A stretch of DNA of 48,738 nt, from assembly GCA_023426365.1 (NCBI GenBank), contig JAFAAW010000059.1, forward strand, positions 1 to 48,738, read 5' to 3'. The notes beneath the pieces are model-generated. The model ran no database searches, was not told the origin of the DNA, and worked only from the letters and a program-made list of their open reading frames with translations. Position numbers and translations under genes: made by a program. Positions 48,582 through 48,738 of the stretch are shown here, piece by piece; the first letter of the stretch is position 1, and the number at the start of each line of letters is the position of its first letter. Source of the DNA: Pseudomonadota bacterium (GTDB lineage Bacteria > Pseudomonadota > Alphaproteobacteria > Rhodospirillales > Magnetospirillaceae).

Positions 48582-48738
48582 CGCGACCTCGCCACCCAGG
48601 CCGCCCTCTATATCTCGCGGGCCAAGGGACAAGGCACCCTGCGCGCCTATCGCTCGGCCTGGAAGCAATATTGCGCCTGGTGTGCCGACCTCGCCTTCGA
48701 GCCGCTCAACGGCGACGCCGCCCTGATCGGCCTCTACT
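48582..48738 (+). pseudogene. Tyrosine recombinase N-terminal core-binding region, no start, runs off the window
   Basis: The frame beginning CGC-GAC-CTC at 48582 reads RDLATQAALYISRAKGQGTL then RAYRSAWKQYCAWCADLAF and EPLNGDAALIGLY. This is the SAM-like DNA-binding domain of XerC/D-type integrases. A TGA lies one codon before this block and no start codon is available, so the 5' end is missing or replaced at the junction near 48579. The catalytic domain, if present, lies beyond the window. Confidence 0.7.

Larger units (their letters stand above)
37447..48738 (+). mobile_element. Putative Tn7-like transposon, right end next to gyrB (left end not in window)
   Basis: The left boundary in the window is set by a TGT terminus and three TnsB-site-like repeats 30 bases after the gyrB stop. 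Further in are a cargo operon (37597-41145), its regulator (41200), an unknown gene (41911) and tnsA-tnsB-tnsC-tniQ reading inward. Tn7 itself inserts about 25 bases past glmS with its right end facing the gene and tnsA on that side, so the geometry fits. The stretch after tniQ is rearranged, and no matching second end was found before the window stops. An alternative is that the element starts at the repeats just upstream of tnsA (42920) and the cargo belongs to something else. Confidence 0.65.

Overview
The window looks like chromosome of a high-GC alphaproteobacterium, most likely a Rhodospirillales/Magnetospirillum-like organism. This is inferred from the codon style, the dnaX-ybaB-recR and rpsT-dnaA-dnaN-recF-gyrB gene orders, and the large hybrid kinase and chemotaxis receptor. 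The species is not proven.

Positions 1-37416 are mainly core chromosome. A minus-strand block carries dnaX, ybaB and recR (DNA replication and repair) and pgi (glycolysis). It is followed by a tightly overlapping nickel/cobalt ECF-type ABC importer operon (DUF4198 protein, NikM, NikL, NikQ, NikO) that ends in a 95-residue protein with 37 histidines. Next come a CHASE/PAS hybrid histidine kinase, a methyl-accepting chemotaxis protein, a glycosyltransferase overlapping an LpxH-type phosphoesterase, a lipid/diacylglycerol kinase-like gene, and a minus-strand run SPFH protein, nfeD, rsmE, small conserved gene, queE, queD. Then follow gpsA-yciI-EVE, a Rieske protein, acetyl-CoA synthetase, an alpha/beta hydrolase, the SRP RNA gene (ffs), a His-rich membrane protein, mutL, a small cytochrome c, a DUF2798 protein, rpsT, a 534-base AT-richer spacer that may contain replication signals, and dnaA, dnaN, recF and gyrB.

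From about 37447 to the right edge the window is accessory DNA. Thirty bases after the gyrB stop codon there is a TGT terminus followed by three 13-base CATAA-NN-TGCAAA repeats spaced 20 and 22 bases apart, which resembles the right end of a Tn7-like transposon. About 5.5 kb inward are tnsA, tnsB, tnsC and a truncated tniQ. This arrangement suggests a Tn7-like element using the gyrB 3' end as attachment site.

Between the putative end and tnsA lies the most interesting part of the window: a five-gene, translationally coupled minus-strand operon under a divergent XRE-type regulator. It encodes an OGG-like HhH-GPD glycosylase, a small unknown protein, a PfkB kinase/nucleoside 2-deoxyribosyltransferase fusion, a QueC-like 7-deazaguanine enzyme and a SagB-like nitroreductase-family protein. 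It resembles the accessory half of type IV CBASS (QueC-like plus OGG-like) but no CD-NTase is visible. I propose it is an undescribed nucleobase-centred defence or modification cassette carried as transposon cargo. A 13-base palindrome, TGCAT-N-TGATGCA, occurs three times around the regulator gene.

To the right of tniQ the DNA becomes a mosaic of broken genes in both orientations (adenine methylase internal fragment, unknown C-terminal remnant, P-loop ATPase N-terminus, tyrosine recombinase without its start), so the tniQ side of the element looks rearranged. No tRNA, rRNA or CRISPR array was seen.
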